Part shown: piece after piece, positions 1 to 13,600 of the stretch
How the letters are laid out: each line of letters begins with the position of its first letter
How positions within the stretch are numbered: position 1 is the first letter of the stretch
Source: Hevea brasiliensis
Taxonomy: Eukaryota; Streptophyta; Magnoliopsida; Malpighiales; Euphorbiaceae
Direction of reading: 5' to 3'
NCBI RefSeq assembly: GCF_030052815.1
Contig: NC_079496.1
Span: 40,573,593 to 40,637,592, forward strand
Length of the DNA stretch: 64,000 nucleotides
Translations under genes and position numbers: made by a program
The notes under the pieces: model-generated
The model's database searches: none
Seen by the model: the letters and a program-made list of their open reading frames with translations, nothing else
What the model was told of the DNA's origin: nothing

Positions 1-305
1 AACAAAATTCATAGTTATCCATTCCCATTTATACTCTAGTATTGGCAATGGATGTAACAAACCACTGGTACTTAATGTTCTGCCTTCACTTGCTGACAAG
101 TTAAGTATTTGGAAACAAAATCAGTTGCATCCCTTTTCATACCCATCCACCAGTAATGCATTTTTAGCCCTCTGTACATTTTAGTTCCACCAGGGTGCAT
201 AGCAAAGGGAGACTCATGTGCTTCCTTCATAATGATCTGTCTCAATTCCACGTCATTTGGAATGCATATTCTACCCTGATGTAGTAATAAACCATCATTT
301 CTCAT
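1..305 (-). pseudogene. Ty3 integrase, N-terminal zinc-binding part (partial)
   Basis: The longest open stretch (72-305, 77 codons) carries the H2C2 zinc-binding module of retroviral integrases: HES and MHPG histidines, the YWW..M block and LTCQ. Normally this module would be CxxC, and here only one Cys of the pair is evident. The frame breaks after ..KAEH, and homologous coding continues in other frames to base 1, where the catalytic core would begin. The D,D,E core is outside the window. In the family this protein inserts the cDNA into chromatin. This copy is inactive. Confidence 0.8.
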
Positions 306-413
306 AGAAAATTCTGGTTTCTTGCCCTATCAGACTTCTTCCAGTAGCTTCTGATATTTCTCATCATTCTGAGCAGCCATTCTAATCTGATCAATCAATA
401 CTGGCTGTACATG

Positions 414-1007
414 CTATGCAACTACTATTAGTCCCTTATCATCAATCTTCAAACTGGCATGTTGTGCTTTTAACTCATGTACCATGGACAAAGGAAAAAC
501 TCTGAGACTTGCCATAGTCTTGCGACCTAAGGCATCAACCACCACATTTGCTTTCCCTAGCTGATAGTCTATTAAGCAATAATAGTCTTTAATCAGCTCT
601 AACCATCTCCTCTGTCTCAAATTCAATTTCTTCTGGGTGCCCAAATACTTCATGCTCTTGTGATCTATGTAGATATAACACTTCTCCCCCTATAAGTAAT
701 GTCTCCAGATCTTCAGAGCAAAAACAATAGCTGCTAGCTCCAAGTCATGTGTCGGAGAGTTCCTCTCATGCAGTTTCAGATGCCGTGATGCATAAGCAAT
801 GACATTTCGATCTTGCATCAGTACACAACCTAACCCATTGTGAGAAGCATCACTATAAACTGTGTATTCTTTACCCGGGGTAGGTAAAGTAAGGAATGGA
901 GCTTCAGTTAAACACTTCTTCAACTCATCAAAACTCTGCTGGCATTTATCCATCCACTGAAATTTCACATCTTTCTGAAGCAGCTTGGTCAGCGAAGAAG
1001 CCAACAT
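414..1007 (-). pseudogene. Ty3 RNase H and tether (broken)
   Basis: Two open stretches, 690-1007 and 414-653, cover the Ty3 RNase H. The first has the YSDAS catalytic block followed by [14 protein letters not shown] and [10 protein letters not shown]. The second has the [15 protein letters not shown] block and the GKANVV.DAL motif, where Ser of the usual DALSR is Gly. In the family this domain degrades the RNA strand during reverse transcription. A stop separates the two parts near 654-689. It lies between RT (right) and integrase (left), as expected for a minus-strand element. Confidence 0.85.
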
Positions 1008-1984
1008 AGAGAGGCGGTAGTATCTAACTAAACCCAGAAAACTACGAATTTCTGTGATATTCCTGGGTGGCTTCCAATTAAGGATAGCTTCTATCTTGCT
1101 GGAATCTACCTTGATCCCTTAAGCTGACACAATATGTCCCAAGAAAGAGATTTTTTTCAGCCAAAATTCACATTTCGATAATTTGGCATATAGCTATTTC
1201 TCCCTTAAGTTCTGTAGTACAATCCATAGATGTTTATCATGCTACTCTGCATTCCTCGAATATATCAAAATATCATCAATAAACACCATCACAAACTGTT
1301 CAAGATATGGTTTGAAGATAGTGTTCATCAGATACATAAAAGTAGCTGGGGCATTAGTTAACCCGAATGGCATTACTAGAAACTCATAGTGGCCATATCG
1401 AGTTCTGAAAGCAGTTTTTGGAATACTCTGCTCTTACACTTTCAACTGACAATAACCAGATTGCAAATCAATTTTGGAGAACATAACTGCACCCTTTAAC
1501 TGATCAAACAGATCATCAATACGAGGAATGGATATCTGTTCTTTATTATCACCTTATTCAACTACTGGTAGTCAATACATAAGCGGAGAGTGCCATCTTT
1601 CTTCTTAACAAATTATACTGGCACCCCCCAAGGTGACACACTAGGGCGGATGAAGCCCTTTTCAAGTAGTTCTTGCAACTGTACCTTTAACTCCTTTAAT
1701 TTTGCTAGTGCCATTTTATATGGTGTTATAGAGATTGGATCCACTCCAGGCATAACATTAATCTCAAACTGCACTTCTCTTTCTGGAGGTAATCCTGGCA
1801 ATTCATCAGGAAACATATTTGGAAAGTCATATACTGTAGGGATGTCCCTCAATGCTGGACTCCCCACTTGGGTGTCTACCACATGTGCCAAGTATGTTTC
1901 ACACCCCTTTCTAATCATTTTTCTAGCTAGTGCAGCCAAAATGATGTTTGATGGAAATAACTGCCTCTCCCCATGTATTACCAC
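1008..1984 (-). pseudogene. Ty3 reverse transcriptase (broken)
   Basis: The open stretch 1613-1984 covers the protease-RT linker and start of RT (FPDELPGLPP, then ELLEKGFIRPS.SPWG.PV). The rest of RT down to about 1010 is recognisable only in shifted frames. The plus strand at 1183-1389 is merely the complement of the palm region and should not be read as a gene. Several frameshifts and stops separate the blocks, so no functional polymerase can be made. Position between protease and RNase H supports the call. Confidence 0.82.
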
Positions 1985-1993
1985 ATCACTATA

Positions 1994-2589
1994 CTAAGGG
2001 AGACCAAAAGTGACTGTCTTCAGTCTACAGTCAATCATAGCGTGATGCCTGGCTAACCAATCCATGCCCAAGATGATATCATAATCTCTGAAGGGCATTT
2101 CAATGAGATCAGATGGAAAAGTATGCCCTTGGATCACCAAAGGACAATCCCTATGCACTTTAATTACCCTGACCTCTTGTCCTAGTAGACTTGTTACTAG
2201 CACTTCAAAGTCCATTTTCACACACAGAACAACAATGCAATCAATGATGCTAGCACTCACATAGGAGTGGGTAGAACCTAGATCAAATAACACAAACACA
2301 TCTTGATTAAAAGTTGAGAAGGTACCAGCCACAATATCAGATGTCTCAGCCTCTTCCCTCTGTCTCATTGTGTAGACTCTGGCTGAAGCACTGCCTTGCA
2401 TTGATTGATTTACTGTGCCTTGGCTGTTTGATGGACTACCTCTACCTCTGCCTCTACCTTTGTTAGGTGGTTGTGAACCTCTGGTGACAGAATTCTGAAC
2501 TGACCCTTCTGCAGTAGTAGGAGGTGGCCTAACTCTACGACACTAATGCAATCTTTGGCAAAGTGTCCTGTGCCCCCGCAATTATAACA
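1994..2589 (-). pseudogene. Ty3 gag zinc knuckle and aspartic protease (broken)
   Basis: A complete CCHC zinc knuckle lies at 2548-2589 (spacing C-X2-C-X4-H-X4-C), the nucleic-acid-binding part of nucleocapsid. The open stretch 1994-2401 (135 codons) is the retropepsin-like protease: LFDLGSTHSYVS at the active site and ILGMDWL near the end. The usual catalytic triplet in this family is DxGA/S; here it reads D-L-G-S. The two parts are in different frames or separated by stops. The protease would cleave the polyprotein in the particle. Confidence 0.85.
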
Positions 2590-2894
2590 GGCTCCTATAG
2601 CCTTGTAGCATACACCACCATCATTTTTACCTTAAGTTTTACATTAACGGGGAGGGTAGGAACTTCTGGTAGTCTGCTGACTAGATAAAGGAGGTCTCTG
2701 TCCTGAAAATCTTCCCCTACCAGACTTTTTACCACCCCTGTTGTGTCCCCCAAAGTTCTTTCTCTTTCCAGGAGGACCACTAGAACTCTGATCTACTGAC
2801 TTCCCCTCTTTCTCTTTTTCTGTCTTCTCTGATTTCTTTTTCTCTGGGGCTGCTTCTGACTCAATTCTTTCTAATTCAAGTGCTTAAGAATGAG

Positions 2895-3571
2895 CTCAGA
2901 AAAGTTATTATGTTTGAGTCCGACCACTTATAGTCTGAGACTAGGCTTCAAGCCGATTTCAAACCTCTTACATCTTTCTCTGCTGGTAGAAAGGAGACTT
3001 CCTGCATAGTGGCTCAGGCGAGAAAACTCCCTTTCATATTCTGCCACTGATCTACTTCCTTGTTTCAGACTTAAGAACTCCTGTAGCTTTTGGTCCACAT
3101 AGGCATCTGGGACATATTTTTGTCTGAACTCCCAAAGAAAACCATCCCAGGATAGCACTGGAGGTTCCACCAAACTATGGGGAATGGTTTTCCACCAGTC
3201 ACATGCATCCCCCTGTAGTAGTGACACTGAATACTCAAATCTTAGCTCGTCTGTGTAGTGCAGTTTCTTGAACACTCTATCCATTCTCTCCAACCATTGT
3301 TCTGCCTCTAGTGGATCTACTGTCCCCTTAAACTCAGTAGCCCCATATTTAATCAGCTTATCATACTGCCTAGCTGAAGGCTGTGGTTGTACCACTGGTG
3401 TCTGCAGTGGGGCTTGAGTAGGCATATTACCAGCCATCTGTTGGAACATTGCAGCTATCTACTGAGCAAATTGAGTAGGGAACTACGGTACTGAGGGGGT
3501 TGAAGGGCTGGGGCTTTCCCTTGTACCTCAGCCTCTACTGATTGATCGACTGAATGGTCCCCTTCTTCCAT
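2895..3571 (-). pseudogene. Ty3 gag capsid region (broken)
   Basis: An ATG at 3571 opens a leader peptide of about 38 codons that ends in a stop after a frameshift in a proline tract. The main capsid block is open at 2928-3449 (173 codons). It contains the retrotransposon gag core: YGATEFKGT near residue 36, AEQWLERMDRVF, GDACDWW and WEFRQKYVP, then YEREFSRLSHYA. An additional TAG lies in the linker near 3462. Gag forms the cytoplasmic particle. Defective copy. Confidence 0.88.
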
Positions 3572-3740
3572 AATCAATTAGAGGATATTGTACCTCCTGA
3601 ACAATTAACACAAAGAGATTTCCTCCCGTTAGTGCATATTTATAATGTAATGTACTATATGTATCAAACCATGACATTGAGCAGTTGTACTATGAAGAAA
3701 GAATGTTCAAATTACAGGTCAAAACAGAATTTAAAAACTA

Positions 3741-3752
3741 GTTTTGATACCA
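3741..3752 (-). other. Primer-binding site of element A (tRNA-iMet type)
   Basis: The minus strand reads TGGTATCAAAAC, two mismatches from the initiator-Met primer site TGGTATCAGAGC. It lies 8 bases from the LTR end at 3761, and the position fixes this LTR as the 5' copy of a minus-strand element. Confidence 0.85.
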
Positions 3753-3760
3753 CTAAAACA

Positions 3761-6700
3761 TGTCACACCTTACCCCTCCGTAAGGCATAACATGATCCCG
3801 TAGTATACCTAATGAATTACCAAACTTCGTCTACTGATAACCATTAAATACATTACAAAGGATTTTAAACCTTTTCTTATTTCTTTTTACAGTGATGAGT
3901 ACTTTTGACAAGTGTTAATTTTTTTTTTTTTAACTGAAGTGAAACCAAATAACAAATCTAAAGTATCAATAATTTTTGTAAAAATTTCGGCAGAGTGTCG
4001 TCTATATTTTGAACAAAACAGTTCTTCAAAAACCTATAAAAAACACTTCCAATATACTTGTTCAATCCCAAACTCCAATATAACTCAACTCAAATGAGTG
4101 TCCTCAACACAGTTCAAACTCAATTCAATATCAATTTTAGCAATTCCAAAGATAAGGTTCAAAATAAATGAGTATTTCAAAAGCTGAGATGAGAGAAGTA
4201 TAATACAACATTTTTATAGGTCAAAATAATTTACAATTTTAGTTTACAACTTAAGTTTACAACTGCTCAAGACCAAGTGCAATATATACATACAGTTCAC
4301 AAACATTACAACAAAAATTATAAGGAGGTGGTATACTCAATATACCCACAAGATCCCAAAAGTGTAGTACAAGCAGCCTACTATACTGCTTTATCTGTCT
4401 GTCTACCTGTGATAGTAATGAAAAAGCTATCGTTGAGCCAATTTCTGAGTGGTGCACAACATTAAGAAAATGCAATTTAAAACCATAAACCATAAATCAT
4501 ATAAACTATGGATACTTAAAATTATAGTTAATTTCAAAAGACAGAGAATGTCATAAAGAATTAAACTCCATTTCACAATGTCTCAATAAATACCAATAAA
4601 TCACACACACAGCTTAATCATAATTCCAAAGTCCAATTCATCCCAAAAGCCAATGGCTAATGAGGAATAACATAGCTAGCTAGCAATTATATGAGTACTC
4701 ATCCTATTCGTCCTTAACTGGCACACACCTCAACACTTCAGCCAAAGAGGGAATTCAAAGCCAATTCGTCCCACTAGACAAGCTAGCGAGGAATTCAATC
4801 AAATATACATGATAGCTATGGTTTCAAATCATTTGCAATATTTTTCAAGCAATAAGTATCCATCAAATTTCATTCAAACAAATTTTCCACAATTTAAGCA
4901 ATAACATACAAATTGTCATGATTTATTTCAATTGAAAATTCAAAAGAAATAACTGTTGTGCACAAACCTCTGATGAGTAGCCTCTTGGCCTTGACCTAGT
5001 GGTTCTTTCCCCTTTTCTGAGTCTTTGCTAACTGAAACACATAATTTAAAGTATTTCAGTACTCATTTATATTATTTCTAATAATAAGGTTCAATAATTA
5101 GACTTTATTAATACTATTGCTTTCATTAGTCAACCTAGAATGTTGGCCTTTGACGCATTCTAAGCGAGTCAATTTTAATGTTCCCAACTTGTCACATTTT
5201 ATAGCCTCTAAGTGTTGGTATATGTCACCAATTTCATTTTCAAGTTTATTGCATTTTATTGCAATTTATCAGATTTTGGTTTGCTATTTTGACCTAGTCG
5301 AATGACCTAATTTCCTCAGTTTTTAGGTTCTAGTCAGAATTACAAACTTATAGGTCTATGTGTTATTGAACTTTTGCCACAAAGTTTAGGTCATTTGGAG
5401 TTTGCTAGACTAGGTTATGGTCATTTTACCAATGCTGGATAGGTTGCACTAAAATGGCAAACTTAGGTCATTTTTAGGTCACTTCTAATTCTGGCAGGTT
5501 TTATCCCCAAACTTGTGCAAGCATTTTGACTTGCTTATGGTCATTTCTGGGTTTTGTGATCTATGCAAAAGATGTAGCCCTATGTCTAATCTTTCCAACG
5601 GTATAAATTTTAGGTCATTTGGACCTGTTTTGAGTGAGTTATGGCCGAAAGGCTGACAGTTGTTCAAATGGTTAATTTCTGGGTTGCCAAGTTTGCAATT
5701 CCGGATTAGGTCAGTTTTAATGTCACTTTCCGGACAGGATTTTGGTAGGCTTTCAACATGAAAGTTGGCACATTTTGTGCCTAGTTTCACCTCCAATTAG
5801 CCTCATACTAATTGGAGTCACACAATTCCATTTATAGCCTAAAATACATACTGCCCTTAACACATTTTTGATGCACTAACTAATCGCACATTCAACTAGC
5901 TATAACTTTACTTCCCAAACCTAATTCTACATTTGTATGATACCACAACCATTCATCACTTTACATTATAGTCACTTTGGGCAAAATATAACCAGTTGAC
6001 AATGCACCAATTACACTGCCATTTCGCAATATCTAATTCTAAACAATATATACACATAACACTCCCAAATATTACATATGACTTCCACCACCAAATTACA
6101 TATATATTCACCACTAAGTCATATACATATTCTGCCACCTTCAATACCATAATTTAACAAACCATTCATGAAATTAAACACTTCCAACTTCACCATAAGG
6201 CTGCCCAAGTTACACATATACATCAAGCTTCCATTTTCAATTTACAAACTTACAATTCAAACTATATACATGGAAATCAACTCCTATACATTTAAGCACT
6301 TAAATCAATACCCCAAATCACCAAATACATGAAGAAATAATTCATTCTCCCATGGACATGAGGGCTGCTGAAATTTGAACAATTCACTAACTCAACAAAT
6401 CTTCCACTTTCTTCCATAAATCAACTCCTCTCAATGCTAACACAAACTTTAACAAAGCAATGAAAGAAAATTGGACATGTACCTCAAGTGGAACTTGTCA
6501 AAACTCCTTCAAATCTCTCCCTTTTTGCTCCCAAAATGCTGCCCAAGAGGTGTACTCCAACTTTAGTGAAGATAACTTGCAAGAACTATGGCTTGATCAT
6601 GGAGATTGGAGCATGTAGATGGGGTGGCCATGGATGAGCTTTTGGAAGGAATTTGGTTCGGCCAACGTGAAGTCTTGAGGAAGAAGATGGTTCAGAATTT

Positions 6701-7361
6701 AGTGGAAGATGCCAGATTTTTAAATGCTTTACAAAGTGCTTAGTGGTCCACTAATGTAGGAATAACATTAATTTAATCCAACTTTCAATTATTCAAATTC
6801 TTACCCCCTAATTTTCCTTATTTATATATTTCATTTGCAATTTCATTTTTCATGGAGTTTTCCAACTTTAATGTCACTTATTTTTAATGGAAATTGAGGT
6901 CAAAAGGCAACTCGGGGTGTCAATTAACCAAAATGCCCCTATTCAGTTTGTATTCTTAATTTTTCGGTAATACCGATTTTTTTCGGTTTCTTGATTTTTT
7001 ATTTTTTTGTACTAATTAATTAATTTTTCTTTAACATTTTCTAACTCAATTATACCTCAATAGATGTTTATTTAAGTCTTAAAAATATTTCCCAGGGCTC
7101 CCCGCGATCCAGGGCTAGTCAACGGTCATCGCCGCAACTTCCCGGTGTGGTCACCAATCACTACAGTTTTTGGCTCGTTTAACTTAGTTACATTTCATTG
7201 CTCTTATTTTTCCTTTGTTTTTCTTATATTTTCCTCTATTGTATTTCATTATTTCATGTCTGCTCACTAACATTTAAGTGTAGTTCTAGGCATTCTAGCT
7301 GTCCTGACGGACACTGGTCATCGGAATAGTGGAATCCACTACCGAATATAAGGGTGTTACA
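3761..7361 (-). repeat. 5' LTR of element A (3.6 kb)
   Basis: The LTR begins TGTAACACCC on the minus strand (7361) and ends ..GGTGTGACA at 3761, directly before the primer site. A near copy in the same orientation starts at 45183. Its interior holds degenerate repeats with the motif TATGTCT and its complement, part of a period of about 200 bp seen across this LTR group. Short ORFs here (3912-4097, 5485-5796, 5956-6150) have no recognisable product and I treat them as chance. Confidence 0.88.
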
Positions 7362-10300
7362 CCTTTAACCTTGGTCGGCCATCATCACCTTCCGTCTCCT
7401 CCATTTTTATCTCAATTACAAGCTTTGAATCCTTAGTATTTCTCCCATAAAAGCTGCAGTTACTTAAGTAAAAGCTTGATATTTGACTATGAAAAGAAGA
7501 TTGGAAGCAAAGATTGAAGAAAACCTTGAAGATTTTGAAGTTGGGAGATTTTTCAATTAAGGTGAGTTATCTTCCAATCCTCTCTTCTTGTACAATTACT
7601 TAAAATAAGGTTAAATATGGAGAATTAGCTTAGAAATCACGCTTGACTATTGAAGAGTGAAATTCAGCCATCTTGAAAGAAGTAGGGTTTTGGTGTTTTT
7701 AATGCAATTAGACATGATTTTGATATGGCATGAAGTTGTAGATATAATTTATATGTTGAAATTTGTATGGATTGAGAAGTTTTGGAAATTAGGGTTTGGA
7801 GAATTAGGGTTTTTGATCCCGAGTTAAGGTCATTAATTTGCAATTAATGTTATTTGGTGTTAATTTGATGAAAGGAATTAATGGAATGGTAGGGTGCTAA
7901 TGTGCTGAAATTTGGACAGCTTGTGTCTAGTGCACTTAAATGCTCATAAGTTGAGCTATACAACTCCAATTAGTGTGAAACTAATGGGAGATGAAACCTA
8001 AGACATAATGCTAAATTTTTCATGAAGAGAGTCTACCCAGAAAATGACCATAGGATACCTCAAATTAGGCTGGAATCTGGGTTACCAATTCTAGACCTGG
8101 ACAAAATGAACATATGAATAATACTAATTCAATTAGGCATAACTCACTCTAAGAAACTCTAAATTAGGTAATTCTTAAACCAATGGAAACCTGAGATATA
8201 GGAGAACAATTCTTATGAAGACTATGAAGTTAAATTATGACCCTAACTTGATCAAATTACTAGACAAATTTAGCCTAGCAAATCTGCCATGATTCTGGAC
8301 TGAACCTGGAAAATGTGAAGGATTAGGCATCTGCCCAGTTTTGGAAAAATGGCCATAACTGGAGCTATATAAATGCAAATTAGGTGATTCTAGAGCCAAA
8401 ATACTCATAAGACATAGAACTACAAATGTCATGTTTGGACCTAAACCAGTTCTTAGGGCAAAGTGGAGGAATTATTAGGGTAATTCAGGAATGCCAATAT
8501 TGGAATTCCTACACTTCAACAAAATTGCCCTATGACCACTGAATGGTTAGAAGACCATAACTTCCTCTACATAACTCCAATTGAAGTGATTCAAATTGAT
8601 TTAGAAACCTAAGACAAAGACCTAAAACATTGTTTGACGTACTAGGGCCAAATTATGAGCTTAAGATGCCTGAATATAGAATAAAAATTTAAGGTACAAA
8701 TTTGGAAAACTTAGAATTTTAGAATATGACACCTAGAATAGTGTCTAATTTTTTAGCCATAACTTGAGATCCAAAACTCCAAATAGAGTGATTAAAAAAA
8801 GAAAATAAAACTAAGACATAGAGGAACAATTTTCATGAAGAACGCCTCACTAAATTATGATTGGAACTAGGTTAAAAATAGGTTCAAATGTCAGGGTACA
8901 AAACTGTCCAAAATCCAAAACTCATTGAAATTTCAAAGTTAACTTAGGGGTTTATTAGACATTTATTTGATTAGTTATTGGTAATAGTTGGGATAAGTAT
9001 TGAAACATTCTACTTGTGTGCTTTCAGTAAAAAAAGAGGCTTTGAATGACAAGGAGAAGTAAGTAAAGAAAAAGGAGATTCATTGAAGGTTTGTGCACAA
9101 TTAGCTTTTGTCTTTTTTTTTTTTTTTAATTTATAATTGATGTGAATGAGCTTTATATGAATGAGTTATACTTTTTCTTGGTATTTGAGAAATTTAATTT
9201 GTTGAATTGACTTTGTATGATTTAGATATGATTTCTTTTATGGATTTAAGAATTTATTGCATTATTTCAAAGATTGTGAGTTGTGAAATGATTTTATATT
9301 ATGGAAAGGCAAACGTTGGCCCTTAATTTCATTGTAGCAAGGGGGTGGGCAGATTTTGAATGTATTTTGGAGTGCTTTTGAGAACTTGAATGTGTTGCCA
9401 ACCATGTACATGAATTTGCAACAACTAAATGTGTTTATTAATTTGTAAATGCATTTTGTTAAATGGAAACTATTTTGAATATGTTTTGAAACCACAGTGG
9501 ACATGGCAATTTGATTTGTATTCCTCATTAGCATGCCCAGTGAGACGACTTGGATTTGTTTCTCCCCTACTTGTGAGGTTGAGTTTCCCTCTTTGGCTTG
9601 CCAGTTGAGGACAACTTGGATGAGTACTCATATATGCTAGCTAGCCTTTGTGTTCCCCTTTAGCCTTTGATTATTGGGATGACTTGGCTTTGCCGTGGTG
9701 TACAACGCAGCATTGATCAAAAATTTTGTGTCATGATCTAACTGTGTGAAATATTGGCAACATCCTTAAATTGTGATTACTTGATAAACGTGGGATTGAA
9801 GAATAAATGATTTGTCAATGATTTCAAAATGTTATGATTTGATAAAGCATATTTTATACTGAGTTTTTAAATTATTAGTAGTGCACCACTGAGTTCACCA
9901 CTCAGCAATAGCTTTATATGTTGTTGTAGGTGAAAGAAAAGATAGAGCAGTTGAGTGAGCCTACTTGAAGCTGTGACTTGAAATTTAGTTGGAGTTGTCT
10001 TCGGGTATATCATAGGTATCCTTGTACATTAGGTTTTGATGTAATTATATAGCTATATATATGTAATTACATTCGAACAATTGTACAGAAACTTTGTAAT
10101 GTTATTTTTGAGACTTTAGTCAAATGTAAATTGTTGTAATATTATATCTTGTGAGTTTGAACATTTGTAAATTTTGTAATACTAATTTCCTTAAACTTAA
10201 TGGATGTCAAATTGTAATAAAATGTTTCTTATATTGTAATTGCAAAAGCTTTATCCTTTTCGGTTCGTGGATGAAAGAAAGAAAATTTTTTAGGAAAATT

Positions 10301-10605
10301 TTTTAATAATAATTGTATTTAATTATGTTATATAATTTTCATAGGTGAAATTACAGCCGTAACCATACGAATTTTCTGCAAAAATTTAAAAAATGCCTAT
10401 TTATTTCTAAATAAGTTTTATGGCATGCACTTAAATTGAAAACACTTAAATAATTTTTTTATCACCACGCTAAACTTAAAAATGAATTTTGTTTTGTTAA
10501 AATTCCTTGTAGTGTATTTAATAGATTATCGGTAGGAGAAGTTTAATAATTTATTAGGTATACTACAGGATCATGTCATATCTTACAAAGGGGTAAAGTG
10601 TCACA
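7362..10605 (+). repeat. Plus-strand LTR remnant, 5'-truncated in this window
   Basis: The sequence resembles the element A LTR in reverse orientation: the block with ATGAGTACTCATATA near 9630, the CACCACTGAG block near 9885-9905, and the end block TAGGTATACTACAGGATCATG at 10555-10575 closing with GTGTCACA at 10605. Its left part was displaced by insertion of element A and would lie outside the window. It contains five AGACATA-type motifs at 8000, 8194, 8410, 8612 and 8814. A T-run lies near 9112-9127. It inserted in the gag described at 10606-14402. Confidence 0.8.
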
Positions 10606-13600
10606 CTTTGAATTCCGTAGCCTTGTACTTCATTAGTTTTTCATACTACCTCTATGTTGATTGGGGTTGTACTTGCACATTGCCAACCATCTGCTGAGCT
10701 AGTTGAGCAGGAAACTGCATAGGTGGGGATTGTGCAGCTGGCCCTTCTGCACCCTGTGTCACACATTACCCCTCTATGAGGCATGACATGTTCCCGTAGT
10801 ATACTTAAAGAATTGCCGAACTTCACCTACCGATAACCCATTAAATACACTACAAGGGATTTTAAAACAATTTTATTTTCTTTTGAAGATGGTGAGCACT
10901 TTTAACAGGTATTAAAAACTTTTAATTTCATTTAAAAGTCTACGTAAAAATTTTGATAAATTTTATTTTTCTGCAAATTTTGTAAAAATTTCGACAGAGT
11001 GCCGTCTGTAATTAGGAAAAACTAAAATTTAAACACAATTCAACCAATTTCCATTCAAAATTCACATCTCAAATATTTTCAAAAATAACTAGATAAATTC
11101 ATGCACATTGCATAAAAAAAATTAATTTACAGACATAAAATTAAAAAATAATATTATTACAAGTTTACTGTATAACTGCTCAATTTACATCAATACATAT
11201 GAACAATTCTATATTTACATCAAACTAAATACATTGGGCATAAAGTAACACCCGTACCAAGGAGTCAGTGAATTCCTCATCAACTCAGTAGCTCACTCTA
11301 TTGTTTTTTCTTTCCCCTTATATGCGACAACAAATAAAGCTGTCGCTGAGTATGATTTACTCAGTGGTGTACAATAAAAAAAATATTTAACATGCTGAAA
11401 TTAAAACATTCACTAATAATAATAATTCAAACATTTCATAATCATGTTTCACAATTTTCAAATCACCTTTATAACACAATTTTGTCAAATAATTTAATAA
11501 ATACAGTGTTGCCAATCCATACACAACTTATGTCATGACACAAAAATTTTGATCAATGCCATGTTGTACATCACAATAAAGCAATCTACAACCTCACTAA
11601 TTGAAATCAATGAGGGAGGTGGCTACCTAGCTATATGAGTACTAATCCGATCTTAACCTCAACTGGCAAGCTAGAGAGGGAGGAAAATAATCGATCTCAA
11701 CCCCATAAATGAAGGAGGAATATTATCGTACTGTCATGCTAAGTGTGAATTCGAAATCAATTTAAAATTATTTATTCAAATATTGCATGTAAAATCCAAT
11801 CAATTTCCAAAGTCTAATTTACATTCACAAAGTGGCAACACAATAGTTCTTGAAATTCAAAATTAACACAATACACTTACAGTGCATAACAAATCAAGGT
11901 TTCATTGTGAAAGCAATAGTTTAAAGTTATTATGCACAAACCTGATTTGAGTCGCCTCTAGGCCTTGACTCAATTTGCCTTATCCTTATCTGTCTCTTTT
12001 TCAATTGAAACACACAGTTTATAGTGTTTCAATATTATATCTCATAATAATTCCAACAATTTATTGCATACTTATTTAATTATATCTCTACATAGGCTTA
12101 AATTGGCATTATCTAGACTTTGCATTTTAGGGTTACTATTTATGGTACTATTCAAGTCAAAATATTGACTTACTCATGCTTAATAAGTACGTGAATTCCA
12201 ATTATACCCACATACCACATTTTGAGTGTCAAATTTGTTGGCCTTAGTTGCCATTTCAATTTCTAAGTCTCCTAAGAGAAATTTCAATTTTTCAGTTTTG
12301 GTGCCCTGTTTTGTACTATTTCATTGGTCTAGTTACTGTAGGAATTTGGCTAAGTATTCTTCATTAAAGTTATTCCTTATTGTCTTAGCTTTAATTCCAT
12401 CTTTGAATCACTCCATTTAGAGTTTTTTAGCCCAAGATATGCCTATTTTTCTAAGACTGGCCGGATTAGTTCAAACCCAGAATTCTGGGCACTTTCTCGG
12501 TTCTGGCAGTTTTGGTATACTGACTGCAGCTCACTTTTTGGATGGGTTATGGTCAAAATTTGGGTTTGTGTTCTTCATAAAAGTTATAGTTCTATGTCTC
12601 AGATTTTCATCCGTATAAAATTCAGGTCATTTGGATTTTCCTACTCCAAGTTATGGCTATTTGAACAAGTATTGTTCATATGGTCAGTTTTGTACAGTGG
12701 CAGTGTGCATTACCCAGATTTGACCTAATTTTACACCACTTTGTGTTCAGTTTTAGGGTTGGGTTCCTACATGAAAATCGTGTCATTATGTGTTTATTTT
12801 ATCCCCAATTGACCTCATACCAATTGGGGTGGCAGAATTACAGTCTTGGTCCCTGAAAGGGACCTAGGTCAAACTGTCCAGAAATGAACCCTCACTAATC
12901 TGAATTGCCTTTCAATTCTCACCATTCTAACACACTCCAATTGGTCCCAATTGACTATTTTGAGTCTCCATTAGGTCCCATTACATCAATTACCAAATTT
13001 TTCCAAATTTTCCCCCCAAAATTTATTGTCTCAAGAACCCTAATTTTGCAACTTATTCAATTAGTGCAATTAAAATACATAATCATCTTGTACACACTTA
13101 ATTCTACTTAATTACACTTTTAAATCCATCAAAATCATGCAAACCCTAATCCTTCTAGTGTTGGCCGAATTCCCTTAGTCCCTTAATCTAACATGTTTGT
13201 TTGATTTTTACACAAGTCCTAAGTTAACTCAATTATATATACATGAATTTAAAGAAAGAAATTGAATTTCACTACTAACCTCTTTCTTCAAATTCTCAAG
13301 CTTTAAATCCTTCAATTTTTTCTGCCTTTTCCTTCTTCAATCTTCTTTTCAAGTTGCTAGGTTTAGGATTAAGCAAGAAATTTGGGAAATTTATGCAAAT
13401 TTTTTGGGTTTTAGAAGCTTGAATTTAAGCTTCCATGGTGGTGTGTAGTGAGAGAAAAATGGGAGAAAGAGGTGTCAGCTGCCCTTGTGAAAAAGATGAC
13501 TAATTTCTTTTTAATTTTGGTAGTATTTATCTCTTTTTTGACTTGGTAAAAATTGTAATTAAATAGAAATTTTTTTTGTAGTCATGCTTAAGACATCTTG

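Larger units (their letters stand above)
1..7361 (-). mobile_element. Ty3/gypsy LTR retrotransposon A, 5' part (3' part outside window)
   Basis: Read on the minus strand this runs 5' LTR (7361-3761), primer-binding site, gag, zinc knuckle, protease, RT, RNase H and the start of integrase, and leaves the window at base 1. RT precedes integrase, which is the Ty3 order. The long LTR beginning TGTAACACCC and the gag and integrase style suggest a chromovirus of the Tekay/Del group. That assignment is inference, because a chromodomain would lie outside the window. The element inserted into a plus-strand LTR that resumes at 7362, so CCTTT (7362-7366) would be one side of its target duplication. All reading frames are broken. 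Confidence 0.88.

Noticed and set aside
1590..1997. 135-codon plus-strand ORF in element A
   Set aside because: It is the complement of the protease-RT linker and RT start, which are clearly coded on the minus strand.
5485..5796. 103-codon ORF in LTR A with a relative at 46945-47154
   Set aside because: The homologous LTR breaks it early and there is no recognised domain. Repetition follows from LTR homology.
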